Assembly (NCBI GenBank): GCA_016177345.1
Contig: JACOVM010000076.1
Span: 1-5,433, forward strand
From: Candidatus Woesearchaeota archaeon
Lineage (GTDB): Archaea; Nanobdellota; Nanobdellia; Woesearchaeales; UBA12501
Length of the DNA stretch: 5,433 bases
Direction of reading: 5' to 3'
Positions within the stretch are counted from its first letter, which is position 1, and every line of letters begins with the position of its first letter. Below, piece by piece: positions 5,384 through 5,433 of the stretch. The notes beneath the pieces were generated by a model that saw nothing but the letters and a program-made list of their open reading frames with translations, did not search any database and had not been told where the DNA came from. Made by a program: the position numbers and the translations under genes.

Positions 5384-5433
5384 GTTTGTTATTCTCGACA
5401 AAATTCGTAGTACGCTCAAAAAAGATAGCCCCG

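Noticed and set aside
5367..5433. Possible C-terminal end of another minus-strand gene at the right edge
   Set aside because: One frame is open to a TAA at 5369-5367, but a second frame is open too and about 20 codons are too few to support a gene; the sepF TATA box also lies inside it.

Overview
The window looks archaeal. Bud32 (KEOPS kinase), a ZPR1 zinc-finger protein and an archaeal SepF-type protein occur together. TATA boxes of the TTTATATA type lie about 25-50 bp before start codons, GGTGA-type ribosome binding sites are used, and U-rich stretches follow genes. A bacterial-type RsuA/RluB pseudouridine synthase with an S4 domain sits among them. Together with short genes and tight spacing, this would fit a DPANN-type lineage (for example Woesearchaeota), but that placement is inference.

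Layout from left to right. Positions 1 to about 348 hold an AT-rich minus-strand reading frame that runs off the left edge and has no convincing start; it was deduced from codon reading and is uncertain. A plus-strand pseudouridine synthase gene (408-1097) has its own promoter and ends at a hairpin plus T-run. A minus-strand cluster follows, read right to left: a single-pass membrane protein of unknown function (3106-2441), bud32 (2496-1870, overlapping the previous gene by 56 nt) and a class I SAM-dependent methyltransferase (1856-1182, 13 nt after bud32). A 148-bp intergenic region with two outward-facing TATA boxes separates this cluster from a plus-strand, histidine-rich protein of unknown function (3255-4151). 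On the minus strand beyond it come a ZPR1 zinc-finger gene (4749-4201) and sepF (5333-4857), each with its own near-identical TATA box.

Most of the recognisable genes are informational or cell-division housekeeping. Bud32 acts in tRNA t6A synthesis, the RsuA-type enzyme probably modifies rRNA, ZPR1 may act on translation elongation factor folding by analogy with eukaryotes, and SepF anchors FtsZ to the membrane. I see no mobile element, CRISPR array, tRNA or rRNA gene. The least explained parts are the His-rich protein, the membrane protein overlapping bud32, and the left-edge reading frame.
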